The notes beneath the pieces are model-generated. The model was not told the DNA's origin. It searched no databases and saw only the letters and a list, made by a program, of their open reading frames with translations. Positions 55,717 to 62,882 of a stretch of 64,000 nucleotides of DNA are shown here, in pieces. This stretch comes from Rhizobium sp. SEMIA4064. Its GTDB lineage: Bacteria > Pseudomonadota > Alphaproteobacteria > Rhizobiales > Rhizobiaceae. Position numbers and translations under genes: made by a program. Location of the stretch: NCBI RefSeq assembly GCF_003025035.1, contig NZ_PYJN01000010.1:62001-126000 (forward strand). The letters are read 5' to 3'. Within the stretch, counting starts at the first letter, position 1; every line of letters begins with the position of its first letter.

Positions 55717-55760
55717 AAAAGGAGCGATAGGCATTTCGGTGCATGTCGCTCCTTTTCTTT
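55717..55760 (+). terminator. intrinsic terminator of ohr
   Basis: AAAAGGAGCGA (55717-55727) pairs with TCGCTCCTTTT (55746-55756), forming an 11-bp stem with an 18-base loop that runs into CTTT. It lies 44 bases after the ohr stop. Confidence 0.8.
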
Positions 55761-55762
55761 TG

Positions 55763-55788
55763 CAAGAAATTTGCTATATACTTTCTTG
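55763..55788. promoter_or_regulatory. palindromic operator at the Xre-RES promoter
   Basis: CAAGAAA (55763-55769) and TTTCTTG (55782-55788) are perfect 7-base arms around a 12-base centre containing TATATA (55775-55780), a likely -10 element. It lies just before the antitoxin start at 55804. This is the expected place for autoregulation by the antitoxin or the toxin-antitoxin complex. Confidence 0.65.
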
Positions 55789-55803
55789 GGAAAGGATGTC
55801 GCC

Positions 55804-56187
55804 ATGATACATGCTCAAGCGATCAGTCATGCAAATCCGGGTGAGGCCCTGGTCATCACCAAGGCGGTCGTTAATGCCGCGGATCGGCTGGGGTTGAACG
55901 CGCGCATGCTCGCTGCCGTCATCGGCGTTTCGGAAGCGACGGTGTCGCGCATGAAGCGGCAGGATCATCTTTTGGAGCGGCATAGCAAACCATTTGAACT
56001 CGCCGTTCTTTTCGTGCGCCTGTTTCGCTCGCTCGATGCCATCGTCGGCGGCGATGAGGCCGTGGCGCGGCAATGGCTGCGCAATGTCAATCTCGCCTTC
56101 GGCGCGACGCCGCTCGAAAAAATCACCTCCATTTCCGGATTGACCGATGTCCTTGCCTATCTGGACGCCCGCCGCGCTCTCGTCTGA
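55804..56187 (+). CDS. Xre/MbcA/ParS-type antitoxin
   Basis: 127 residues. A DNA-binding helix-turn-helix region (GLNARMLAAVIGVSEATVSR) is followed by a DUF2384 (MbcA/ParS/Xre) toxin-binding domain: LAVLFVRLFRSLDAIVGGDE, ARQWLRNVNLAFGATPLEKI and GLTDVLAYLDARRA. It is expected to neutralise the RES toxin encoded next, whose start lies inside this gene. GGAAAGGATGTCGCC precedes ATG 55804; eleven extra codons open upstream overlap the promoter palindrome and are unlikely to be coding. Confidence 0.92.
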   Translation: MIHAQAISHANPGEALVITKAVVNAADRLGLNARMLAAVIGVSEATVSRMKRQDHLLERHSKPFELAVLFVRLFRSLDAIVGGDEAVARQWLRNVNLAFGATPLEKITSISGLTDVLAYLDARRALV

Positions 56188-56905
56188 GGCTCGGTCGATT
56201 TCCGGCCGCTATTGGCGGCTGGTGGAGGCGCAGCATCAGGTCTCGACGTTGAAACTGGTCGATACGCTGGAAGAGCAGGCGCTTCTCGAACATCTGCTGG
56301 AGGAGAGCAAGCCGGCGCTACCGCCAGAATGCATCGGCCTGGACTACCTCTTGGCGACCCCTTTCCGCTATGGAGCGGTCTATCCTCACGGCTCACGCTT
56401 CAGACGGGCGGGGCGTACTCTAGGCGTCTTCTATGCTTCCGAACGGGTCGAAACGGCGCTGGCTGAAATGAGCTTTTACAGGCTGCTTTTCTTTGCCGAT
56501 TCTCCGGAGACGCCGTTGCCCGCCAATGCCGCGGAATATACCGCCTTCGCCGCCGCAATAGCCACCGAGCAGGCGATCGATCTCACCCATTCGCCGTTGG
56601 ATCGGGATCGCGAGGCCTGGAGCGATCCTGTCAGCTACGAAGCTTGCCAGTCTCTTGCCGACGCAGCGCGGGCAGGGGGCATCCAGGCAATCCTCTACCG
56701 CTCCGTTAGGGATTCCCAGGGCGGGAAGAATCTTGCGCTTCTAACGGCCCATGCCTTCGCTGCGCGAGAACCCGTTGAACGCCAGACCTGGCGCATCCGG
56801 CTGTCGCCCGCCGGCGTTCAGGCACTCTGCGATTTCCCGAAAAGCCGTATCGGTTTTGCGCGCAGCGATTTTGGCGCCGATCCCCGTATGCGAAATAGCG
56901 CTTAA
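56147..56905 (+). CDS. RES-domain toxin (NAD-degrading family)
   Basis: 252 residues. RES toxins break down NAD+ and slow growth when not bound by the antitoxin. The family's Arg, Glu and Ser are represented by YWRLVEAQ (Arg24), SERVETALAEM and the later Ser-containing SLADAARAGGIQAILYRSV. The start ATG 56147 overlaps the antitoxin gene by 41 bases. Longer than many RES domains (about 150-170 residues), owing to an N-terminal extension of about 70 residues. It converges with the MarR gene, overlapping by four bases. Confidence 0.88.
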   Translation: MSLPIWTPAALSSEARSISGRYWRLVEAQHQVSTLKLVDTLEEQALLEHLLEESKPALPPECIGLDYLLATPFRYGAVYPHGSRFRRAGRTLGVFYASERVETALAEMSFYRLLFFADSPETPLPANAAEYTAFAAAIATEQAIDLTHSPLDRDREAWSDPVSYEACQSLADAARAGGIQAILYRSVRDSQGGKNLALLTAHAFAAREPVERQTWRIRLSPAGVQALCDFPKSRIGFARSDFGADPRMRNSA

Positions 56906-57348
56906 GACAGCGCCAGCAGATCCTGCCGCAACCGCTCAGCATTGCCGTCGGGCAATCTTGTCTCCACCTCGGCATGCGTCACCTTCCAGATCGGCACGGC
57001 CGCCGCAAGCACCGCTTTGCCCGTCGGCGTCAGGCTGAGCAACCGGGCTCGGCGATCCCGGGGATTGGGCAGAATGGTCACCCAGCCCCGCCGTGTCAGC
57101 GGTTTTAAGGCCGCTGTCAGTGTCGTCTGGTCTATTGCGAGAAGGGTTGCGACCGGCCCCATGGCCGCAGGCTCCGGCCTGTTTAGCGACATCATCAGAG
57201 AAAACTGGCCGTTGGTGAGCCCGAGCGGCCTCAGTGCCTCGTCGAAACGGCGCGCCAAGGCCCGAGCGGCGCGCTGCACATGCAGGCAAAGGCAAGTATC
57301 GCGCACCAGTAGTGTTGTCTCGAAAGGAATCTCAATCACGTTTGACAT
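56902..57348 (-). CDS. MarR-family transcriptional regulator
   Basis: 148 residues. RDTCLCLHVQRAARALARRF is the N-terminal dimer helix with two cysteines (residues 19 and 21). The winged helix has VATLLAIDQTTLTAALKPLT and the wing LPNPRDRRARLLSLT. The regulator is divergent from the DUF899 thioredoxin-like gene with a perfect palindrome between, and probably controls both. The cysteines could make it redox-responsive, as in OhrR, but this is a guess. Confidence 0.88.
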   Translation of the reverse strand: MSNVIEIPFETTLLVRDTCLCLHVQRAARALARRFDEALRPLGLTNGQFSLMMSLNRPEPAAMGPVATLLAIDQTTLTAALKPLTRRGWVTILPNPRDRRARLLSLTPTGKAVLAAAVPIWKVTHAEVETRLPDGNAERLRQDLLALS

Positions 57349-57371
57349 GGTTTAGTAATATTGATATCAAT
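57342..57371. promoter_or_regulatory. MarR-type operator and promoter between the regulator and the DUF899 gene
   Basis: TTGACA (57342-57347) is a good -35 for the plus-strand gene. ATTGATATCAAT (57360-57371) is a perfect 12-base palindrome near where the -10 would fall, and lies 12 bases before the MarR start on the other side. It is well placed for repression of both genes. Confidence 0.65.
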
Positions 57372-57421
57372 CTATTTGTCAAGTTTTGGTACGATGTGAA
57401 CGCCGGAGGAGGGCGCGGGCA

Positions 57422-58147
57422 ATGAACCAAATCGTCTCACGCGAGGTGTGGCTGGAGGCCCGCCGCGAGCTGCTAGCCAAGGAAAAGGAAGCGACGCATC
57501 TGCGTGACCATGTCAACGCCGAACGCTTGGCGCTGCCTTGGGTCAAGGTCGACAAGGATTATGTTTTCGACACGCCCACGGGCAGGAAATCGCTTGCGGA
57601 ACTCTTCGATGGGCGCAGTCAACTCATCGTCTATCACTTCATGCTCGGCCCGAATTGGGAGGCCGGATGTCCCGGTTGTTCGTTCCTCGCCGATCATTTC
57701 GACGGTGCGCTGCCACATCTCAATCACCACGACGTCACCCTCGTTGCCGTGTCCCGTGCGCCGATCGAGAAGGTGGAAGCCTACAAGAAGCGCATGGGCT
57801 GGGAGTTTCCCTGGGTCTCCTCCTTCGCCAATGACTTCAATTTCGATTACCACGTCTCGTTTTCCGAAGATCAACTCGCTGGCGAGACGGTGTTCTACAA
57901 TTTCACCGACATGGACCGGTCCGAGGGTCATGACGAGCTACCGGGCCTCAGCGCCTTCTATAAGGACGAGGTGGGCAATGTCTTCCATACCTATTCCAGC
58001 TACGCCCGCGGCCCGGAAGAGCTGATCGGGACATTGATGATCCTCGACCGCGCGCCCAAGGGCCGCAACGAAGGCCGAACCATGGATTTCGTGCGCCGCC
58101 ACGATGAATATGAGGAGGCCCCAAAGGCGCAATCGTGCTGCCACTGA
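57422..58147 (+). CDS. DUF899 thioredoxin-like protein
   Basis: 241 residues of a thioredoxin-fold family (DUF899/AhpC-TSA-like). A helical N-terminus has REVWLEARRELLAKEKEATH and LRDHVNAERLALPWVKVDK. The core has FMLGPNWEAGCPGCSFLADH with a CPGC motif in place of the usual thioredoxin CGPC. It ends in a Cys-Cys-His tail. The function is unknown. The gene is divergent from a MarR regulator with cysteines, so a redox or xenobiotic stress role is likely. GGAGGAGGGCGCG precedes ATG 57422. Confidence 0.88.
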   Translation: MNQIVSREVWLEARRELLAKEKEATHLRDHVNAERLALPWVKVDKDYVFDTPTGRKSLAELFDGRSQLIVYHFMLGPNWEAGCPGCSFLADHFDGALPHLNHHDVTLVAVSRAPIEKVEAYKKRMGWEFPWVSSFANDFNFDYHVSFSEDQLAGETVFYNFTDMDRSEGHDELPGLSAFYKDEVGNVFHTYSSYARGPEELIGTLMILDRAPKGRNEGRTMDFVRRHDEYEEAPKAQSCCH

Positions 58148-58431
58148 GCATGACAGCGTAGGCTGCGCGGCTTTCCTGGAAATCGCGTGGGAACAAGATC
58201 CGAAGTGCCGTGTTTAGAGCACTACGGGGTATAGGGCTTGGCCAATCGCCAAGGAGAGACGCGATGAGGGCGGAACTGACGGAAGAGCACACTCCTGCAG
58301 TCGGCCAGCTATCGTGAAGGCATCACACTTATCGACGACAATGAACGCATCTTTTCCTCGTGCCAGCCGGACTGAAGCTGGAAGGAATTCATGATCGCCA
58401 ATCACCGCCGCAAGCAATAGGGAGATCTAAA

Positions 58432-59208
58432 ATGGCTGCGAAGGGATATTTTGTCTGGTACGAACTCATGACCACCGATATGGCCGCGGGAGAGGCCTTC
58501 TACCGCAAGGTTGTCGGCTGGGACGCCAAGGATGCCGGCATGCCGGATATCGAGATGGCCTATACTCTGTTCAGCGCCGGCGCCGGCCCGATCGCCGGCA
58601 TGATGATCCTGCCGGACGAGGCCAAGGCCATGGGCACGCCGCCCTGCTGGACCGGCTATATCAGCGTGCCGAACGTCGACGAAGCGGCCAAGACGATCGC
58701 CGCTAAGGGCGGCAAGGTCTATCGCGAGCCGGGAGACATTCCGGGTGTCGGCCGTTTCGCCGTCGTCGCCGATCCCTATGGCGCCGCCTTCTGCATCTTC
58801 ACGCCACTGCCCAGTGAGGGCTGGGAGCCGTCGGAACCCAATGCTCCCGGCTATGTCGGCTGGCACGAACTCTATTCTGGCGACGGTCCGAAAGCCTTTG
58901 ACTTCTATTGCGACATGTTCGGCTGGGAATCGAGCTCCGATTTCGACATGGGGCCGATGGGCACCTACAAGATCTTCAAGATCGGTGACCGCGACTTCGG
59001 CGGCATCATGACCAAGCCGGCGGAAATGCAGATGGCCGCCTGGAACTTCTATTTCAATGTCTCGGCAATCGATGCTGCCATTGGCCGCGTCAACGAAGCC
59101 GGCGGCAAGGTCGTCAACGGCCCGATGGAAGTCCCCGGCGGTAGCTGGATCGTCCAATGCACCGACCCGCAAGGCGCGTTCTTCTCGCTCGTTGCACCGG
59201 CGCGGTAA
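58432..59208 (+). CDS. VOC (glyoxalase/bleomycin-resistance) family protein, two domains
   Basis: 258 residues with two VOC modules: residues 4-125 (YFVWYELMTTDMAAGEAFYR, then FAVVADPYGAAFCIF) and 135-256 (GYVGWHELYSGDGPKAFDFY, then WIVQCTDPQGAFFSLVAP). Each has the beta-alpha-beta-beta-beta unit of the superfamily, and the paired form resembles the hydroxylase-like 27 kDa antigen group. The ligand is unknown. GGGAGATCTAA precedes ATG 58432. A palindromic terminator follows at once. Confidence 0.88.
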   Translation: MAAKGYFVWYELMTTDMAAGEAFYRKVVGWDAKDAGMPDIEMAYTLFSAGAGPIAGMMILPDEAKAMGTPPCWTGYISVPNVDEAAKTIAAKGGKVYREPGDIPGVGRFAVVADPYGAAFCIFTPLPSEGWEPSEPNAPGYVGWHELYSGDGPKAFDFYCDMFGWESSSDFDMGPMGTYKIFKIGDRDFGGIMTKPAEMQMAAWNFYFNVSAIDAAIGRVNEAGGKVVNGPMEVPGGSWIVQCTDPQGAFFSLVAPAR

Positions 59209-59214
59209 GGTCTT

Positions 59215-59240
59215 CCCCTTCTCCCCACGGGGAGAAGGGG
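59215..59240. terminator. bidirectional palindrome between convergent genes
   Basis: CCCCTTCTCCCC (59215-59226) and GGGGAGAAGGGG (59229-59240) form a perfect 12-base palindrome separated by two bases, between the VOC gene stop and the DUF853 gene stop. Its CTTCTCCCC...GGGGAGAAG sequence also recurs widely in rhizobial intergenic DNA, so it is both a terminator-like structure and a dispersed repeat. Confidence 0.7.
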
Positions 59241-59246
59241 TCTTAA

Positions 59247-60776
59247 CTACCGCTTCAAGCTTCCCAAAATCCCTCTCACCAGCGCCCGGCCAACCTGCGT
59301 CGCGACCGTGCGCGCGACGCTCTTCATCGCCGCTTCCATGATCGTCTCGCGCTGGTAGCCGGCACGGCCGCGGCTTGCCGGCTTGTTGTCGTCGCCACCG
59401 AAGCCGGGGAGCGTCCAGCGGCCGCCGGCGCTTCCGTCGTTTTGTTTTGCAGCATCCTGCTCGGCGGCCTTGCGGGCGCGGGCGGTGAGGATTTCGAAGG
59501 CGGATTCGCGGTCGACCGTCTCGTCATAGAGGCCGGCAACCGGGCTGGCATTGATGATGGCCAGGCGCTCGGTGTCGGTGACCGGGCCGATGCGGCCCGA
59601 CGGCGGCCGGATCAAGGTGCGTTCGACGATCGAGGGCGCTCCCTTGCCTTCGAGCATGGAGACCAGCGCTTCGCCGGTGCCGAGCGTGGTGATGACTTCG
59701 GCACAATCGAAGGCGGGGTTCGGCCGGAAGGTTTCGGCGGCCGTCTGGACTGCCTTTTGTTCGCGCGGCGAATAGGCGCGCAGCGCATGCTGTACACGGT
59801 TGCCAAGCTGGGCGAGCACGGTTTCCGGCACGTCGAGCGGGTTCTGTGTGACGAAATAGACCCCGACGCCCTTGGAGCGGATCAGGCGCACGACCTGTTC
59901 GACGCGCTCGATCAGCACCTTTGGCGCATCGTTGAAGAGAAGGTGGGCTTCGTCGAAGAAGAACACCAGCCTCGGCTTTTCAGGATCGCCGACTTCCGGC
60001 AGTTCCTCGAAGAGTTCGGAAAGCAACCACAGCAGGAAGGTGGCGTAGAGGCGCGGGTTCATCATCAGCTTGTCGGCGGCAAGCACCGAAACTTGCCCGT
60101 AACCGTCATTGCTGACGCGCATGATGTCGGAAATCTTCAGCGCCGGTTCGCCGAAGAAGTTTTCCGCTCCTTGCTGCTCCAGAACCAGCAGAGCCCGCTG
60201 GATCGAGCCGACGGAAGACTTCGAGATGAGGCCGAACTGGCTAGAAAGCTCGCTGGCATGGTCGCCCATATAGTTGAGCAAGGCCTGCAAATCCTTGAGG
60301 TCGAGCAGCGCCAGACCATTATCATCGGCAATCTTGAAGGCGATGTTGAGCACGCCTTCCTGCGCTTCCGAGGCGTCCATCAGCCGTGCCAGCAACAGCG
60401 GCCCCATCTCGGCGATGGTGGTGCGCACGCGATGACCCTTTTCGCCGTAGAGATCCCAGAAGATCACCGGGAACTGATCGAATTCGTAGGGCTTCAGGCC
60501 GATCTCCTCGGCACGCTTCAAAAGGAAATCCTTCGGCTCGCCTTTGGCGGCGATGCCGGAGAGGTCGCCCTTGATGTCGGCGCAGAAGACCGGCACGCCG
60601 GCCTTGGAAAAACCCTCCGCCAGCACCTGCAGGGTCACTGTCTTGCCGGTGCCGGTCGCGCCGGTGACGAGACCGTGGCGATTGCCGAATTTCAGCGTCA
60701 GATACTCGTCCTTGTTGATGCTCTCGTCCGGATTGCGGCTCGCGCCGACGAAAATCTGTCCATCCTGCTGCAGCAT
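59247..60776 (-). CDS. HerA-like ATPase, DUF853 family
   Basis: 509 residues. P-loop ATPase of the HerA/FtsK-like superfamily. Walker A is GATGTGKT (residues 39-46), Walker B is LVFFFDEAHLLF, and a sensor-like VYFVTQNPLDVPETVLAQLG follows. The opening GQIFVGASRNPDESINKDEY and the late LIRPPSGRIGP belong to the DUF853 group. HerA proteins pump or translocate DNA, but the DUF853 role is not established. I chose ATG 60776 (GGGAGACG upstream); an ATG at 60854 would add 26 Pro-rich residues. Confidence 0.9.
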   Translation of the reverse strand: MLQQDGQIFVGASRNPDESINKDEYLTLKFGNRHGLVTGATGTGKTVTLQVLAEGFSKAGVPVFCADIKGDLSGIAAKGEPKDFLLKRAEEIGLKPYEFDQFPVIFWDLYGEKGHRVRTTIAEMGPLLLARLMDASEAQEGVLNIAFKIADDNGLALLDLKDLQALLNYMGDHASELSSQFGLISKSSVGSIQRALLVLEQQGAENFFGEPALKISDIMRVSNDGYGQVSVLAADKLMMNPRLYATFLLWLLSELFEELPEVGDPEKPRLVFFFDEAHLLFNDAPKVLIERVEQVVRLIRSKGVGVYFVTQNPLDVPETVLAQLGNRVQHALRAYSPREQKAVQTAAETFRPNPAFDCAEVITTLGTGEALVSMLEGKGAPSIVERTLIRPPSGRIGPVTDTERLAIINASPVAGLYDETVDRESAFEILTARARKAAEQDAAKQNDGSAGGRWTLPGFGGDDNKPASRGRAGYQRETIMEAAMKSVARTVATQVGRALVRGILGSLKR

Positions 60777-61017
60777 CAGGCGTCGTCTCCCTTTGGGCGG
60801 CGGCACGGCAACCCCGAGAATTGCGAGGGGCGAGGGTGCCAGCGGCCCATTCATTGATTTGTCCTGAGGCTGTTATAAGAAGAGACTTGAATGGGGACAA
60901 CCGTTCGCTTCATGGTGATGCTTCCGGTACAGTCGTGCACAACCCGGCCGACTTGAGTCGGTCGGCGCATTCAATTACGTTGACGTTCACGTCATAAGTA
61001 ACAGGCAGGAGGCCAGA

Positions 61018-61413
61018 ATGAACGAGATTATTGATCAGATCGCAACGAAAGCCGGCATTTCCCCCGATATTGCGGAGAAGGCCGTTGGCATGATGCTTGG
61101 CTTCCTGCAGCGCGAAGCCCCGGATGGCCCGGTCACCAAGATGATCGAATCCATCCCTGGCGCTTCCGATCTGGTGGCGCAATACAATGGTGAAGAAACC
61201 TCCGGCGGCGGTCTGCTCGGCGGCCTCCTCAGCGCCGTTGGCGGCGGTGGCGGTCTCATGGCGCTCGGCCAATCCCTGATGAGCAGCGGTCTCAGCATGG
61301 GCGAAATTTCGTCGCTCGCCAAGGAAACCATTGCGACCGCTCGCGAGCATGCCGGCAATGAAGTGGTCGATGAGGTCGTCAACTCCGTGCCGGGATTGAG
61401 CCAGTTCCTGTAA
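61018..61413 (+). CDS. small protein of unknown function, DUF2267/DUF2780-like
   Basis: 131 residues. The first half is a helical module (IDQIATKAGISPDIAEKAVG, MMLGFLQREAPDGPVTKMIE) resembling DUF2267/DUF2780 proteins. A glycine-rich linker follows (SGGGLLGGLLSAVGGGGGL), then a helical tail ending VNSVPGLSQFL. No signal peptide or membrane segment is seen. CAGGAGGCCAGA precedes ATG 61018. A strong terminator directly follows, so it is a single-gene unit. Confidence 0.75.
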   Translation: MNEIIDQIATKAGISPDIAEKAVGMMLGFLQREAPDGPVTKMIESIPGASDLVAQYNGEETSGGGLLGGLLSAVGGGGGLMALGQSLMSSGLSMGEISSLAKETIATAREHAGNEVVDEVVNSVPGLSQFL

Positions 61414-61435
61414 TATGCTGTCATTTGTGACGAGG

Positions 61436-61469
61436 AGCCCCGCGGTCTAATCGCGGGGCTTTGTTGTTT
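61436..61469 (+). terminator. intrinsic terminator after the small DUF gene
   Basis: AGCCCCGCG (61436-61444) and CGCGGGGCT (61452-61460) form a 9-bp perfect stem with a 7-base loop, followed by TTGTTGTTT. Confidence 0.9.
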
Positions 61470-61497
61470 GACCATGTAGCAAGTTGCAAACTGTCCC

Positions 61498-62856
61498 ATG
61501 TCCGCAAACTCCATTCCGTCCCTTCGCCCGAACGGGCCTGGTCATCAGTTCGTACTCTATGGCGATTCCTGTTCCGGCGTCCCTGGTGCGCTGCATGAGG
61601 GGACTTTTGCCGCCGTCAACGCCGTTTTACGCCGGCTCGATCCGCCGCCGGAATTCATCCTGTTTCCAGGCGACGAGATCATCGGCCTGACCGCCGATTC
61701 GGAGGCTTTGAGGGCGCAATGGCGGCATTGGTTCGAGCATGAAATGGGCTGGCTCGATCGTCAAAAGACACCGCTTTGGCACACGACCGGCAACCACACC
61801 ACCTATGACGAGATGAGCGAGCAGGTCTTTCGCAGCGTCCTGCGGCTTCCGGACAACGGCCCGCCGGGTCAGAAAGGCCTGTCCTACTGGGTGCGTCGCG
61901 GTGATCTCCTTCTGATCTTCGTCCATACCTTATGGACCGGTCTTGGCGGCGAGGGCCATGTCGAGACGGAGTGGCTGGAGGCGACGCTGAAAAAGCATGG
62001 CGATGCCGCTCATAAAATCGTCCTCGGCCATCACCCCGTTTTCCCTGTCAACGGATTTTCCGGATCGTATCAGCGCGAGATCGGCCCGGACCACGCCAAG
62101 CGATTTTGGGATATTCTGGTCGAAGCAGGCGTCCTGGCCTATGTCTGCAGCCACATCCTCGCCTTCGACGTTCAGGTTCACCGCGGTGTCCTACAGCTTT
62201 GTACGGCCGGTGCAGGCACCGCGCATAGAATGCCGGAGGGTGTGGAATATCTTCACTGCATCCAGGCGACGCTCGATGCGGATAGCTTTCGCTATCAGGT
62301 GCTGGATACGAACGGCGCCGTTCGTGAACGATTGCAATGGCCTTTCAAGCCGGCCGATCCCGAGAGCTGGCAAACCCTGCCGCCGGGGATGCATCTGGCC
62401 GGCTTTGCCGGCCCGATGAACAATGATCGCATCATCGAATTGCGGATAAAGGGCTCTATGCCTACGACGGCGCATGCGCCCGCTCAGACCCTCTTTTCCG
62501 CCTTCAATACCGACAGTATCGCACCATTCTGGCTCGGTTTGCGCGGTCCGCGGCAAACTCTGACCCTTATCCTTGGCCGCGATCCCGGTCGCAGTCCGCA
62601 CTACTGGTTTGGCCCCGATTTCGCCCTCGGCCAGCACTTCGATGTCGATATCGCCTTGCATGCCGGGATGGGGCCGGGCGGCATGCTCTATCGCATGCTT
62701 GGCGATGACAGATGGACATCTTTCGACGGAGCTTCCGCTACCGGCCTCGAACGTTTGGTCTGGCCGGCGCAATGGAGCGTCGGCCATGGTCAGCGCGGCA
62801 TTGAAGACCGCGCCTTCATGGGTGAGGGGCTGGAGGTAGCCTTTGCCGCAGGATAG
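61498..62856 (+). CDS. metallophosphoesterase family protein
   Basis: 452 residues. The calcineurin-like phosphoesterase core has VLYGDSCSG, FILFPGDEIIG (GD motif), TTGNHTTYDE (GNH motif), KIVLGHHPVFPVNG and CSHILAFDVQ, giving most metal ligands, though the first motif DxH appears as DSC. A C-terminal region of about 170 residues (from about 290) with IIELRIKGSMP, HYWFGPDFALGQHFDVDIAL and WFGP looks like a beta-sandwich of the laminin-G type. The substrate is unknown. The start is ATG 61498, 29 bases after the terminator. Confidence 0.82.
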   Translation: MSANSIPSLRPNGPGHQFVLYGDSCSGVPGALHEGTFAAVNAVLRRLDPPPEFILFPGDEIIGLTADSEALRAQWRHWFEHEMGWLDRQKTPLWHTTGNHTTYDEMSEQVFRSVLRLPDNGPPGQKGLSYWVRRGDLLLIFVHTLWTGLGGEGHVETEWLEATLKKHGDAAHKIVLGHHPVFPVNGFSGSYQREIGPDHAKRFWDILVEAGVLAYVCSHILAFDVQVHRGVLQLCTAGAGTAHRMPEGVEYLHCIQATLDADSFRYQVLDTNGAVRERLQWPFKPADPESWQTLPPGMHLAGFAGPMNNDRIIELRIKGSMPTTAHAPAQTLFSAFNTDSIAPFWLGLRGPRQTLTLILGRDPGRSPHYWFGPDFALGQHFDVDIALHAGMGPGGMLYRMLGDDRWTSFDGASATGLERLVWPAQWSVGHGQRGIEDRAFMGEGLEVAFAAG

Positions 62857-62882
62857 GCGCCCGCGGCCCTGTCCTTTACGCC

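Noticed and set aside
59442..60857. 471-codon plus-strand frame across the DUF853 ATPase gene
   Set aside because: Antisense to a gene with clear Walker motifs; no similarity of its own.
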